Source: Macrolepiota albuminosa (taxonomy: Eukaryota; Basidiomycota; Agaricomycetes; Agaricales; Agaricaceae). Taken from it: DNA of 64,000 nucleotides. The stretch spans positions 267,723 through 331,722 of the forward strand of contig JAMWFC010000125.1 in the NCBI GenBank assembly GCA_027475525.1. The letters run 5' to 3'. The position numbers were made by a program, and so were the translations under genes. Positions within the stretch are counted from its first letter, which is position 1, and the number at the start of each line of letters is the position of its first letter. The notes under the pieces were generated by a model that searched no databases, was not told the origin of the DNA, and worked only from the letters and a program-made list of their open reading frames with translations. Shown piece after piece: positions 21,403 through 31,198 of this stretch.

Positions 21403-22350
21403 ATGGTCGCAGGAGAGCGACTGTACAGGAGGTGGAGGACGAACAGGCCCCACTGAAAAGCCTGCCAGCTGATTCACCGGCTATACTGATGACTGAGGAA
21501 GAGTTTCAAGGAACTCTGAAGAAGGGGAAGCACCCGGATGTGACTGGGTGTACCAATGGAAAGCCTAAACAGGCTGTGCAGTGCAAGAAGAAGTGTATCG
21601 TCACGCACGAGAGGACGAGATCTCCGAAACATCGGATATTGTATTTGACGGATTTTTGCTGAAGGCGAGAAGTGTGCAGTCGTCGGCGAGTACGACGAGG
21701 AAACAACCGGTTGTAAGGTTGAATCCGGGAGACCTCACAGAGGAGCACGTACGTGCCTTGCGGGAGCAATTTGAACCAAAGGTTCAACTGCGTATAGCAT
21801 GCGTAGCCAAAGGAAAAGGCAAGGCTTTGAGCCTTACAGAGGAGGATATTCCTTGATTGCGCCAGCAATGGCAACGGGAGTTCGCTGATATCATCAATGG
21901 AACGAAGGAGGAGCTTCCTCCGTGGCGGGAGGTTAATCATGAGATCAACCTCATTGACGATAACAAGCAGTACAAGTATCATTTGCCTCGCTGCCCGCGA
22001 GCACTTCAGGATCAACTTCGTGAAAAGACGAATAGATACATAAATGCAAAGTGGTGGGAACCACGACCAGCGGTGCAAGCTGCACCATTGCTTTGTATCC
22101 CCAAGAAGGATGGAACGTTACGGACGGCATTGGATGCGCGACAGCGCAATGATAATACCGTCAAGGATGTAACACCTCTTCCAGATCAGGAAGTGATACG
22201 AGAAGATGTCGTGACAGCAAAGTATTGGTCGAAAATCGACCTCACAGACGCGTACGAACAGGTTCGCATCTGCGAAGAGGATATACCGAAGACACGATAT
22301 ATTCATATTTTCTGACTCCATTGAGGAGCATGAGCAGCACCTACAAGTCG

Positions 22351-22504
22351 TATTTGAACGACTACAGAAGGCCAGCCTCTATCTCAAATGGAAGAAGTGC
22401 GAGTTGTACGCAACGAGTATAGATTGTTATTTGAACGACTACAGAAGGCCAGCCTCTATCTCAAATGGAAGAAGTGCGAGTTGTACGCAACGAGTATAGA
22501 TTGT
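22351..22504. repeat. Exact 77-bp duplication in element A RT
   Basis: Block 22351-22427 (TATTTGAACGACTACAGAAG...) is repeated identically at 22428-22504. D and B have it once. It shifts the RT frame by two. Confidence 0.93.
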
Positions 22505-22677
22505 CTCGGTCACGTCATTGACAAGAAGGGCATTCATCCGGATACGGATAAGCTTGACTGAATCCGAGAGTGGCGTACTCCACACACATATAATGATATC
22601 CAATGATTTGTCAGACTGGTGAACTATATTGGCAATTTCTTGCCAGACATCACTGCATACACTGGGCCACTTATGGC

Positions 22678-22834
22678 CATGACCCAGAATGGGTCACCGT
22701 TTCATTGGAGACCACTACATCAGCGGTGTTTTGAGATGATTAAGCGCATATGCGCATGACCCAGAATGGGTCACCGTTTCATTGGAGACCACTACATCAG
22801 CGGTGTTTTGAGATGATTAAGCGCATATGCGCAA
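22678..22834. repeat. Exact 77-bp duplication before element A RNase H
   Basis: GACCCAGAATGGGTCACCGT at 22681 recurs at 22758 with identical continuation. D and B have the segment once. Confidence 0.93.
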
Positions 22835-23238
22835 AAACGCCAGTCATCCAGCCAATTGACCCACGCATCGATGAGCCCATCTGGCTCATTTGCGATGCGT
22901 CAAAGACTGGGGTTGGGGCCATGTTTGGCCAGGGTAAAACATGGCAGACTTGCCAACCAGCGGGATTTATGTCCCGTAAATTCACTGCTGCTCAGCAGAA
23001 TTATGCTGTGCACGAGTTAGAAACACTCACAATCCTGGAAGCCCTCCTAAAGTGGGAGGATAAACTGATGGGATATAAGATCCATATTATCACGGATCAC
23101 AAAGCACTAGAGTTCTTCAAGACTCAGGTGCACCTGTCTCCGCGACAACGTCGCTGGATCGACTACATGTCGCGGTACCAGTTTGACATCACCTATGTAA
23201 AAGGTGAATTGAACAAAGTGGCGGATTGCCTGTCTTGA

Positions 23239-25139
23239 TATTTTGAGAGTGATACTCGAGATGACGTCCATGACATGCATGACTATGTCCAGGCGGACAA
23301 ACGTATTGACCCAGAGGGTGAGGATTTGCCTCTGCATCGATTCCATGAAATCAGGGAACATAGGGTCGAGTTACACGCCATGCGAGCGCAGGAAACACGT
23401 CGCAGTAAGCGACTGCAGGAACAGCGAGAGACTTGCGATATCAAAGCTCAGGTGCTAGTGGACCATGAGGCCCCTCAGCCAAGTGAAGAGACAAGGCAAG
23501 AGGTGCCTACGAGAGGTACTGATATGACGCTCCAGCAAGCGCTGGAGTCACAGGACCATATGAAGAGACAAGGCAAGAGGTGCCTACGAGAGGTACTGAT
23601 ATGACGCTCCAGCAAGCGCTGGAGTCACAGGACCATACGCCTGCATTGGCCAACTTAGGCAATGCGCAATTCCGCACACGTATCCAGCAAGGATACAAGA
23701 ATGATAATCTCTTCGTAGAGATTCTGAACAATATCCAAGCGCATCCGCGCTTCAGGATGGAGCAGCAGCTCGTCTACCTTACCAGACCCACGGGGTCCAA
23801 AGTCATCTGCATTTCCCGGGAGAGGTCGTTGATCACGACTATCCTGGACCAGGCCCATAGAGTAGTGGGCCACTTCGGAACTCAGAAAACGCTGGATTAT
23901 GTGCGACGCTGGTACTGGTGGCCGCAAATGGCCAAAGAGACGAGCCAATTCTGCTCAACATGCGAGCTATGTCAACAGTCAAAAGTATCGACTTTGAAGC
24001 CACTGGGAAAGCTCCATTTGCTACCCATACCGGTCAAACCTTGGGATTCAATTGGGATGGACTTTATAGGTCCGTTCCCCGAATCGAAAGGCTTTAACTA
24101 CCTGTGGGTAGTGATCTGCAGAATGACCAGTATGGTCCATCTCATTCCAGTAAGAACCACCATGACCGCGTCAGACTTGACGTGGATCTATCTCAAGGAG
24201 ATAGTACGTCTCCATGGACTGCCAAGTTCAATCGTAAGCGATTGAGACGCTAAGTTCACTTCCAAATGGTGGAAGGAGTTGCACAAGCTGTTAGGAGCAA
24301 CGTTGCTCATGTCAACATTGTTTCATCCGCAAACGGATGGTCAAACTGAACGTGCGAATAGAAATATCGTGCAAATACTGCGAGCATTTGTACGTCCTGA
24401 TCAGAAGGACTGGGTGGATAGATATCCACTCGTGGAATTCGCAATAAATGCGAGTATATCGGAAACCACAGGATACTCACCCTTTGAACTCAACAATGGC
24501 TACCTGCCATCCATGATTCGTGAACTTTGTATGGACGAAGTTATTCATGTGGGAGTAAAGCAGTTTGCGTGCAACACGCTAAGGAATCTGGCAGATGCCC
24601 ATGACGCGATTATAGAATTGCGTGTATGGCAAATCAAACATGCAAATAATCGCAGACGGGATGAACTGGACATCGAGAAAGGGAGCCTAGTGTACCTTTC
24701 GATGAAGAACTTGAACCTGCCGAAAGGCAGGGCGAGCAAGCTGTGTCCGAAATGGATTGGACCATATAAGGTCCTGGAGGCAGAACTGAGCATGTCTAAC
24801 TACGTGCTGGAACTACCCCAGGCGCTGCAAGCGCGCAGGATAGTGCCCAAGTTCCACGTGTCGCTATTGCGACCGTATATGGCCAGTAGTGATGCGCTAT
24901 TTCCTAATTGCGCAACTCCGGAGCCGTATGACTTTGGAACTGGCAATGACCAGGAGTGGTTTGTAAATGACCTCATTGGTCACTGGTGGACAAAAGGAAA
25001 CCTCGAATTCGAGGTGAGGTGGAGCTTAGGTGATACTACCTGGGAACCACTAGTGAACTGCAAAGACCTTGCAGCGATGGATAGATACCTAGAGTTGCAG
25101 GGCGTGAAACACCCTCAACAGCTAGCAAAACGCGCATAA
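23239..25139 (+). pseudogene. pol: Element A pol: integrase and chromodomain
   Basis: After a charged linker, the integrase shows an HHCC zinc-binding domain (HRVVGHFG, then CSTCELC), and the DDE core: Asp in IGMDFIGPF, Asp in SSIVSD (followed by stop 24243-24245 where B has Arg), and Glu in DGQTERANR. The C-terminal part (KLCPKWIGPYKVLE, VPKFHVSLLRPY) leads to a chromodomain-like segment (LIGHWWTKGNLEFEVRWS, DTTWEP) and ends at 25139. Integrase inserts the cDNA; the chromodomain may direct it to particular chromatin. A 77-bp duplication at 23484-23637 breaks the frame upstream of the zinc domain. Confidence 0.9.
23484..23637. repeat. Exact 77-bp duplication before element A integrase
   Basis: TGAAGAGACAAGGCAAGAGG at 23484 recurs at 23561 with identical continuation. 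Confidence 0.93.
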
Positions 25140-25367
25140 TGCGCGTGGGGTGGTGGAATGTGGACGAAGTCTACTTTGATGGCTGGTGAATAACCGGGTG
25201 GCTACTAATTGTGGCTACTGTTTGTGACCATTTATGCGACTATGATTGCCGGTGAGAGGCCGGGTGGCGTGTATTTGTGGTTGTTTACACCACTAGTGGA
25301 GTTGGGAGATTGTTTTTTTCTTTCTTTTCTCGAGTCCCAATACACGTAGTCTACGTGTTTAGCGAAA
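25140..25367 (+). promoter_or_regulatory. Spacer with pyrimidine-rich tract before ORF3
   Basis: Between the chromodomain stop and the ORF3a ATG. Ends with a T/C-rich tract (TTGTTTTTTTCTTTCTTTTC) about 35 nt before the ATG, then several YAG triplets. B has a similar tract (about 53267-53287) and E keeps it on the minus strand (about 38087-38105). It could be an internal promoter initiator or a splice acceptor for a separate ORF3 mRNA. Confidence 0.4.
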
Positions 25368-26447
25368 ATGGCCTATTGGGGGCCGCAAAATACTGATCAG
25401 AGCCGGCAAGGCTCTAGTGGAGGGGGGAGACCCCCGAATATACAAGTATCAACGCAGTACCCGAGGCAGCTGCCATATCCGGCGGCAAGCCAGTTTCAGT
25501 CAGCGGTGGCCTATCCAGGCCGTGATGAGCCGCTTCCATATCAGACGCCCCTCCACTCGCAAGAGATGGAGGTCGATGATGAAGGGCGCTATGGGTGCCC
25601 GGAGGACAGCACGCGCTGCGAGCGCTATTATCAGGAACCGTCGTCATGTCCAACTGCGTCGTATCCGACGTATGCGGGTGTGGTGACGGGGCCGCCGTCA
25701 GTACCATGGGCGCACCGGCCCGTGGAAGAGTCATATGGGGAGCCTGTGCCACAAGCGCAGAGTGTAGCTGGGTCAGACGTGCTGTTGGGCAGACTGGAAG
25801 CAGCGGGACAGCCAGTCCCTGCAACTGCGTCCTTTCTGCAGGACAGCTTGGCCATAATGGTAATGGAGGGGCTGCTTGACCAGATCGAGCTGATGAAGAG
25901 GCAGCGCATCGCAGCGCTGGAGCAGATCAAACGCGCTTCTAAGCGCAAAATCACCATGAGTGAGGAATTGACCGCTGAGGTCAAGAGGGCTAGATATCAG
26001 CCCAGTCGACCGGTCGCTCCTCCACAGGCAAGGATGCCGTCGGAAGCGCAATTCGCGCGCCATGAGCAGCCTCCTCAGCCCGTGGCTTTGTCATTGCGGC
26101 TACCCGAGTCGGGCCTGCAGGCCTCTTCAAAGTCGCTGGCTGCCGTCAGTGAACCCTTGGCAGGTCTGTCCTTGGGTCAGCGGGAAGCCGCATCATCTCG
26201 GGCCCCACCTAGGGGGTCCAAACCCGTCGCTGTGGCGCCAAGAGCGCCCGTTACTGTCACTCCTCGCGCTGGGCCTGGAGGGAATACTCTGGCGCGAAAT
26301 GCGCCTGCCCCTCTGGTGGCTCAGCCACAACCAGAATCGTCCGCCCTGACCAAGTCGGGGCCGTCTCGTCAGCGCCGCGGCCGCAAGCCGCCTCTCGATG
26401 CCTCCAAATTGGAGGTTATACTCTTTCCTGCTGGCATTCCTGCATGA
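25368..26447 (+). CDS. Element A ORF3a, extra protein downstream of integrase
   Basis: 359 codons from ATG 25368; the start is conserved in copy E (38050, minus). I do not recognise a domain. The first half is Pro/Gln/Tyr-rich and likely disordered. A short helical, charged stretch follows (QDSLAIMVMEGLLDQIELMK, then ALEQIKRASKRKITMSEELT). A Pro/Ala/Arg-rich tail ends with RRGRKPPLDASKLEVILF. It ends at TGA 26445-26447; E has TGA at the same place with the frame continuing in both, so the stop predates their split. B has a Gln-rich protein at the same position. No signal peptide or membrane segment is visible, so it is not obviously env-like. Confidence 0.8.
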   Translation: MAYWGPQNTDQSRQGSSGGGRPPNIQVSTQYPRQLPYPAASQFQSAVAYPGRDEPLPYQTPLHSQEMEVDDEGRYGCPEDSTRCERYYQEPSSCPTASYPTYAGVVTGPPSVPWAHRPVEESYGEPVPQAQSVAGSDVLLGRLEAAGQPVPATASFLQDSLAIMVMEGLLDQIELMKRQRIAALEQIKRASKRKITMSEELTAEVKRARYQPSRPVAPPQARMPSEAQFARHEQPPQPVALSLRLPESGLQASSKSLAAVSEPLAGLSLGQREAASSRAPPRGSKPVAVAPRAPVTVTPRAGPGGNTLARNAPAPLVAQPQPESSALTKSGPSRQRRGRKPPLDASKLEVILFPAGIPA

Positions 26448-26462
26448 GCGGGAGAAGTCCAG

Positions 26463-28282
26463 ATGTTGTTCATGTTGCCGGTGTTTGTACCGGCCCCATC
26501 AGCAAAGTATCCCATGGACGTCTTGACCCCAGACCCCCGTACGCCGGAGCAGTATGATGGTCTGGTGGCGGACGGGGAGGAGGGGGAATCAGCCGCAGAC
26601 CGATTTCAACGAGTAGCGCGCAATAAGCGCATTGCAAAGAAGAAGGCGATTCACGCCAAGGAGCTAAAGGCCCAGAAGTCAAGGGCCGAGGATGAATGTT
26701 TGGGGAGGATCCCCGATGGCTTGGGGGTGAAGGTGTGGGGTCCGCTCGATATTGAGTGAATGAACTCGTGCTTTAGAGGAGCACTCAGCCATTGCACCTA
26801 TTATTCGTATGCCACAAATACGGTGTTGATGGGAGCTGAAACTCGTGCTTTAGAGGAGCACTCAGCCATTGCACCTATTATTCGTATGCCACAAATACGG
26901 TGTTGATGGGAGCTGATGCCAATAGAGCGGCGTCATATGAATATTCCTCTGGCCATCCTGCCCACATCCCGGGCACGATTGTGTATAAGCACGCCCCACG
27001 CAGTCTTCCCCGCACTCCTCTAGAGCTGGACCAGCTCTATAAGTATTACGCCAATGTACACGTCCCGCATCACGACAGAATCGTCGCGTATATGTTGATC
27101 ACAGAGCTCCAGATGTTCGCGCAGCGAACAGTGGAGGCTCTGCATGATCGAACCATGCAGCTCCTGATGAAGGAGCCTAGGTACCAAGAACTCGTCAACC
27201 CGATGCAGGGCCCTGACGACCTCGCTCTTGTCGAGCAACGACACATTCCGGGGCGCTTTTTGCGCACGAAAGACGATGGCACCACGGCGTTGCGCGTAAT
27301 GCGTGCTCAGGATCCAGCCACCCTGTTTGACCTTGACCAACTGGCGCAGTACGTGCTGGTCTTTGGCCGACCTGGGTTGGAAAATACCTATCGAGGTATC
27401 GCCATGGATCATGCCTATCGCATGCACTGGCAGACCCTCTTTGGGTTCGCCTTATGTCGAGCATTGTGCGCTAACAGCGCAGCCAAGCCGGTGATTGTAC
27501 GGCGCATGACCCTCGTCGTGGCCTGTCCAGGGCTTTATTGAGAGGCGATTGCCTTGTATGATGCCATGTTCCCTGAGCAGCCATTTGAGCCCCAACGTGG
27601 GCCGCAGCTCAAAATTCACCAAGTTCACGTGCCCGACGACCATGCATGGAACTTCTCCAACGACGACACGTTACGCATCCTTTTACACAACCAGATTCCG
27701 CTGGAATGGGTGGACTACACGTACACGTACGGCGTAGTCTTCCTGGAACAGCAGTTCCATTCCCCCACGATGTCTATGGACATCTTTAAGCAGGTCGATG
27801 ACAAGTGCATGGAGCGCCTCTCCAAGTATGGCACCCCTGCCGCAATCCCGCAATGGGATGGATGGCGGGAGATGACTGAAGACGATCACTATCGTCTGAT
27901 GTTCAAGCACCACGAGGAGAGCAAGCTCCCGGAAAACCCTGAGGCCAACGGCCTCTATTACTTGATTGGCATGGACCCGAATCGGGTCAACCTCCTAAAA
28001 CGCTTGGCAGCGCATGACCTGCCAGCAGCGGACATGGACCCAGGCCGGGTCAATCTCCTGTCACGCACGGCAGAGCAGGGTACGCTTACCACCACCGCTT
28101 CAGCAATTAACGTTGCACTAACAGAGTCTATGGTGGTAGACACGCCTGCAGTCGAGGGGCCTATAACCCCACCAAGGACGGAATCGGTGCCTCCCCCTTC
28201 CGCGATTAACATCGCACTGGAGGAGGAGGCAATGGTGACTGAGACGGGCGCTGTCGTGGGAGCATCGTCATCTGGGTCCTAG
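26463..28282 (+). pseudogene. Element A ORF3b, conserved unknown protein, interrupted
   Basis: Same frame as ORF3a after its TGA. It begins MLFMLPVFVPAPSAKYPM and is clearly homologous to B 54213-56504 and E 36943-35168. Shared blocks include IPDGLGV (IPDALGV in B), NSCFRGAL (NSFFGAGL), MDHAYRMHWQTLFGFALC, LLHNQIPLEWVDYTYTYGV, and YGTPAAIPQWDGW. Breaks are TGA at 26757, a 77-bp duplication (26763-26916), and TGA at 27539 where B has Lys. No known family recognised; about 30 kDa of the conserved part looks globular. Always downstream of the chromodomain on the element's coding strand, so it is an element gene rather than a captured host fragment at this locus. Confidence 0.8.
26762..26916. repeat. 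Exact 77-bp duplication in element A ORF3b
   Basis: AACTCGTGCTTTAGAGGAGC at 26763 recurs at 26840 with identical continuation. E and B have the segment once. It shifts the frame of ORF3b. Confidence 0.93.
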
Positions 28283-28642
28283 ACCCTTGTATACATTATT
28301 GTGTATGTACCTCTGAGTATTTAACTCGAGCCATTTCAGCTGATACGCATCCTAGAGTTGCGTGTAGATACAGCGGACCCAGAGGAGGGGTCATCCTTTT
28401 TTGTTTTCTATATTTTTTTTTATACATACCATTGGCTATCTACTGCTGGCACCCCCTGCGCCCATGTCTGATAAGGACTGCTTTCTATTGTGTCCAGCCA
28501 ACACATCTCCATTGTGCATGAGTGCTAACGCCTTGCAGCCACGCCATATGCGTGCATTCATCCGTTGTTGCACTACCGTGCATCTTTCATCTCGCTCTAC
28601 CTCCCTTTCTCAAGACCAAGTATTCGGTCTCATTGGGGGGTA
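28283..28642 (+). other. Element A 3' untranslated region and polypurine tract
   Basis: Non-coding. It ends with GGTCTCATTGGGGGGTA directly before the 3' LTR. The G-rich run is the likely plus-strand primer; B (GATTGGGGGGTG) and E (CATTGGAGGGTA) have the same arrangement. Confidence 0.7.
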
Positions 28643-28818
28643 TGTAACGGAGTCATCTGTATTCTCATCAGCGTCAACGACGCTATAATCAATTAGTAGA
28701 GTATTATGTAAGACAACATCTTGTTTTCACTCTAAGTACTAGTCAATCCGATACTGCAGTCTGATTTAGCACTTGTGTGATACACACAAGATAGTTCTAA
28801 CCCGTAACTCCAGTTACA
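28643..28818 (+). repeat. Element A 3' LTR
   Basis: 176 bp, TGTAACGG...AGTTACA, followed by the second GATGG. It has 7 differences from the 5' LTR; at one CpG the 5' copy has TpG while this copy has CpA. Confidence 0.95.
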
Positions 28819-29238
28819 GATGGCTAAAGGCCATAAACAACAGGCTTGCACTGGACATAAAGCTAACTAGCCCCATCTATGAAAGGAAAGCTACCAATAA
28901 GAGGAAAGTGCTAATAATGTGGTCTGGAACCCTTGCGGGTGAAGATAATCTCCTGAAGGATTGGACCAAAGAAAACGAGGTTTTAGTGGGTATTGGCACC
29001 GGTTTGGGGATGGAGGATGAAGGAGTAGGGGTGGGGTGAAGGGGAGTGGAGAGTGGGGGGAGACCAAACTGTGTGATCTGGAGTCCCACACTCTGTGTGT
29101 AACCGCATTTCCTCAGGGTGTATGAAAGGCAATTCTCTACAAGGTGTCTACCTTGTGCAGCAAGTGGGATGAGGGGAGGCATCCGTGATGCCCCCCCAGT
29201 CTACACAAACGCTACACCAAAAAAAAAAAAAAAAAAAA
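28819..29238 (+). pseudogene. LINE piece 3: C-terminus, 3' UTR and poly-A
   Basis: After the TSD the LINE frame resumes (WLKAINNRLALDIKLTSPIY, WSGTLAGEDNLLKDWTKE, LVGIGTGLGMEDEG) and stops at 29039. About 180 bp of 3' UTR follow, ending in an uninterrupted run of 20 A (29219-29238). The poly-A marks the 3' end of the original target-primed insertion. Confidence 0.88.
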
Positions 29239-29270
29239 CATTCTATGCTGAACCGACCTTGGTCACTAGG

Positions 29271-30036
29271 TGTCACAACCCCTCCCCTCCCCTCCGGATC
29301 CCCATCCGGGACCCTCCCTCCGACCCCACAGAACATGCCCTGCCATCACGACTACCAACACTGCCATCACACGCATCAAGGACTGCCATCACCCGGCACC
29401 CCCCAGCAACCCCGCATCACAGACCTGGGATCAACCGCCATCAACCTCTGATCAATAACCAGATTACGCCAACCGCTTCCAGGCCATCACACATCACGCA
29501 TCACGGCTCCTTCCATGCCAATTGATCATGTGCCCCACACGTGCAATCCCGGTATACAGTCCCCCTCCCGCTACTCAATGCCCCCTGGGACTTATCCCAG
29601 ACATCCTGGAACCCCAGAAACCCGGACCTGGCCCCATAGTACTTATAGTGTAGCTCCCCGTTGTATTTGCTAATCTTGATATTAACTTGAATTGTTGTGT
29701 GCCCTCTGCTTGATTGGTATGTGCTGACTGGCATGCTTTGACTGGCACGCTTGAACAACCGCGTGCTCTAAGTTTGGTATGCACTTCACGACTTGCAATT
29801 TGTTAACCCGGTCTCATCTTAGAACCCCTGGTTCCCGACTTGACCCCCACCCAACTCCCGGCCTCTAAAACCCAAAACCCCTGGACCAAGTTCCCTTCTC
29901 CAGGATTACCCCTGTCCACGTCTCGAACTCTGGAGTCCTAGCCCCAGAGTTCTAGACACCCAGGTATCCGTAGGTCAAGTCCACCTCGTAAGGGTGTTGC
30001 TTTCTCAGAAAGCCCCCGACTCAGCAGAACCTGACA
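29271..30036. mobile_element. Solo LTR (family I), TSD CTAGG
   Basis: 766 bp starting TGTCACAACCCC and ending CAGAACCTGACA, flanked by perfect CTAGG repeats (29266-29270 and 30037-30041). C-rich at its left end (CCCTCCCCTCCCCTCC). No coding region and no second copy in the window. Inserted 32 bp past the LINE poly-A. Confidence 0.85.
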
Positions 30037-30041
30037 CTAGG

Positions 30042-30889
30042 CAGGCAGAGCATATGTATGAAAAAGAAGGCCAGTATACCGTATTCTTCATGAGGGGTGC
30101 TCATCCACACTTAGAATTAAGGCCATGGTTAAGACCTTGGCAGTGTAACAAGTGGTGATGCATGGATGCATGGATGCATCATCATGTTCCACTGCTCAGC
30201 GACTCAGGACATAACACAACCTTGTCACCTGAATAAACATTTGGAATTTCTGAGCCTGAGACCAGCTGTCAATGTCTGGGAGGTGAAATGGCTTTGACCT
30301 ATACATGTTTTCCAATGTAAATAATGGTGATAGATAGACGTGCATGTGCAGTGGCACTGGGACGTTTTAATGGTTTACTTGTACTAACTATGACAAATTG
30401 ACTTGACTGTACACAAAAAAGTCAACCAGAACTCCACTCTTGAGTTGGCTTTTTCATTCCGTGTTCCGTCAAGTTGGAAGATGGGTTTCCCTGTAGTGGA
30501 TATGGGCAATGACTCATGAGAAACTTGCTTCTTAAAAAGTTGTGAGGAATTGGTTTTTTTTTACATAGTAGGAAGTGGCTTTGGATCAATCACTGAAATC
30601 GTGCAGTGGTAGTTATCACTTGGCCGTTCCATTGATTGGGTGGGTGGCTATGAGGGGAGGGGGAAGGTGATCATGATCTTTTGTATAAACACAAGTGCAA
30701 GTGCTTTTAATCATATGCATCCCTGACAGGAACTCTCTGAAAATGTCCATGCATCAGTCCTCATGCAGGAGTTCTACCATGCCTACTCCAATGCACCACA
30801 AGCTATTTAGGGCATCTACCAAGTTGGCTATGCTATTTGAAAACTATTCTACTCCATGCATCAAGATGCTGCACTCTAAGGAGGAGAGG
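30042..30889. other. Non-coding, uncharacterised
   Basis: No recognisable gene. Contains a small GATGCATG iteration near 30158-30180 and T runs. CpG-poor. Confidence 0.35.
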
Positions 30890-31198
30890 TGTCAGGGGAC
30901 TTTCTTTTCCAGCACTCCTTTGGCATCTCCTAGCACTTCCTAGCACTCCTAAAAGTTTCTGGGACCCCTCTGACTCATCCTGGAGTAAGTTTTACATACT
31001 GTATAGTTGTTTCATGCTACTGTCATTGTGCTAATGCATTGCACTGAGGCAGAGAAATTCTTAGACTTGTTCTCTTTTGATTTCTCTCTGCCAGATAATT
31101 ACTTATTCCTCTCTATATATGGTAGCCTGTCTAATATACTTCACATTCCTCTCTGTCAGTTGTGTAATTAGCCACAACCTTCAGAAGTCATCTTTACA
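30890..31198 (+). mobile_element. Decayed family G LTR
   Basis: Starts TGTCAGGGGACT and ends CTTCAGAAGTCATCTTTACA, following the outer parts of the LTR at 48879-49396 (shared ACTTGTTCTC, TCTCTCTGCCAG and GCCACA blocks). The middle differs. Flanks do not form a target duplication. Confidence 0.6.

Larger units (their letters stand above)
21399..23238 (+). pseudogene. pol: Element A pol: linker, reverse transcriptase and RNase H
   Basis: Reads from the linker (LMTEEEFQGTLKKG) through a small deletion near 21580 to the RT: PLLCIPKKDGTLRTALD, then KIDLTDAYEQV with the first catalytic Asp. Compared with D, about 137 nt are missing near 22289-22293, removing the segment up to and including most of the YLDD box; the frame changes there. 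RT thumb follows (EEHEQHLQVVFERL), then RNase H with DASKTGVGAMF, HELETLTILEALLKW and TDHKALEFF. In-frame stops at 21854, 22559, 22604 and 23236 are all TGA. Two 77-bp duplications (22351 and 22681) shift the frame, and collapsing each would restore phase. Not functional as given. Confidence 0.88.
17611..28818 (+). mobile_element. Ty3/Gypsy chromovirus element A, full-length with TSD GATGG
   Basis: Two 176-bp LTRs (17611-17786 and 28643-28818) enclose gag-protease, pol (RT, RNase H, integrase, chromodomain) and an extra region ORF3. The target duplication GATGG is perfect (17606-17610 and 28819-28823), and the LINE frame resumes across the insertion (RRW then LKAINN). Domain order PR-RT-RH-INT-CHD places it in Ty3/Gypsy chromoviruses. 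It is inactive: RT lacks about 137 nt including most of the YLDD box, and CGA codons have become TGA. Three of the four 77-bp duplications inside it lie in pol and one in ORF3b. Confidence 0.95.

Noticed and set aside
22351..23637. Frame jumps in element A pol as programmed ribosomal frameshifts
   Set aside because: Each jump coincides with an exact 77-bp duplication or with the 137-nt deletion; without them the blocks are in one frame, so no recoding signal is needed.
25368..28282. ORF3 as an env gene
   Set aside because: No signal peptide, no membrane-spanning anchor and no cleavage-site pattern seen in A or B. Left as unknown.
28401..28688. Open frame between ORF3b and the 3' LTR of A
   Set aside because: Runs into the LTR, is not conserved in E or B, and has no domain.
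29118..29525. Pro-rich open frame across the LINE poly-A and solo LTR
   Set aside because: It spans the poly-A tail, a TSD and the LTR border, so it cannot be an inherited gene.
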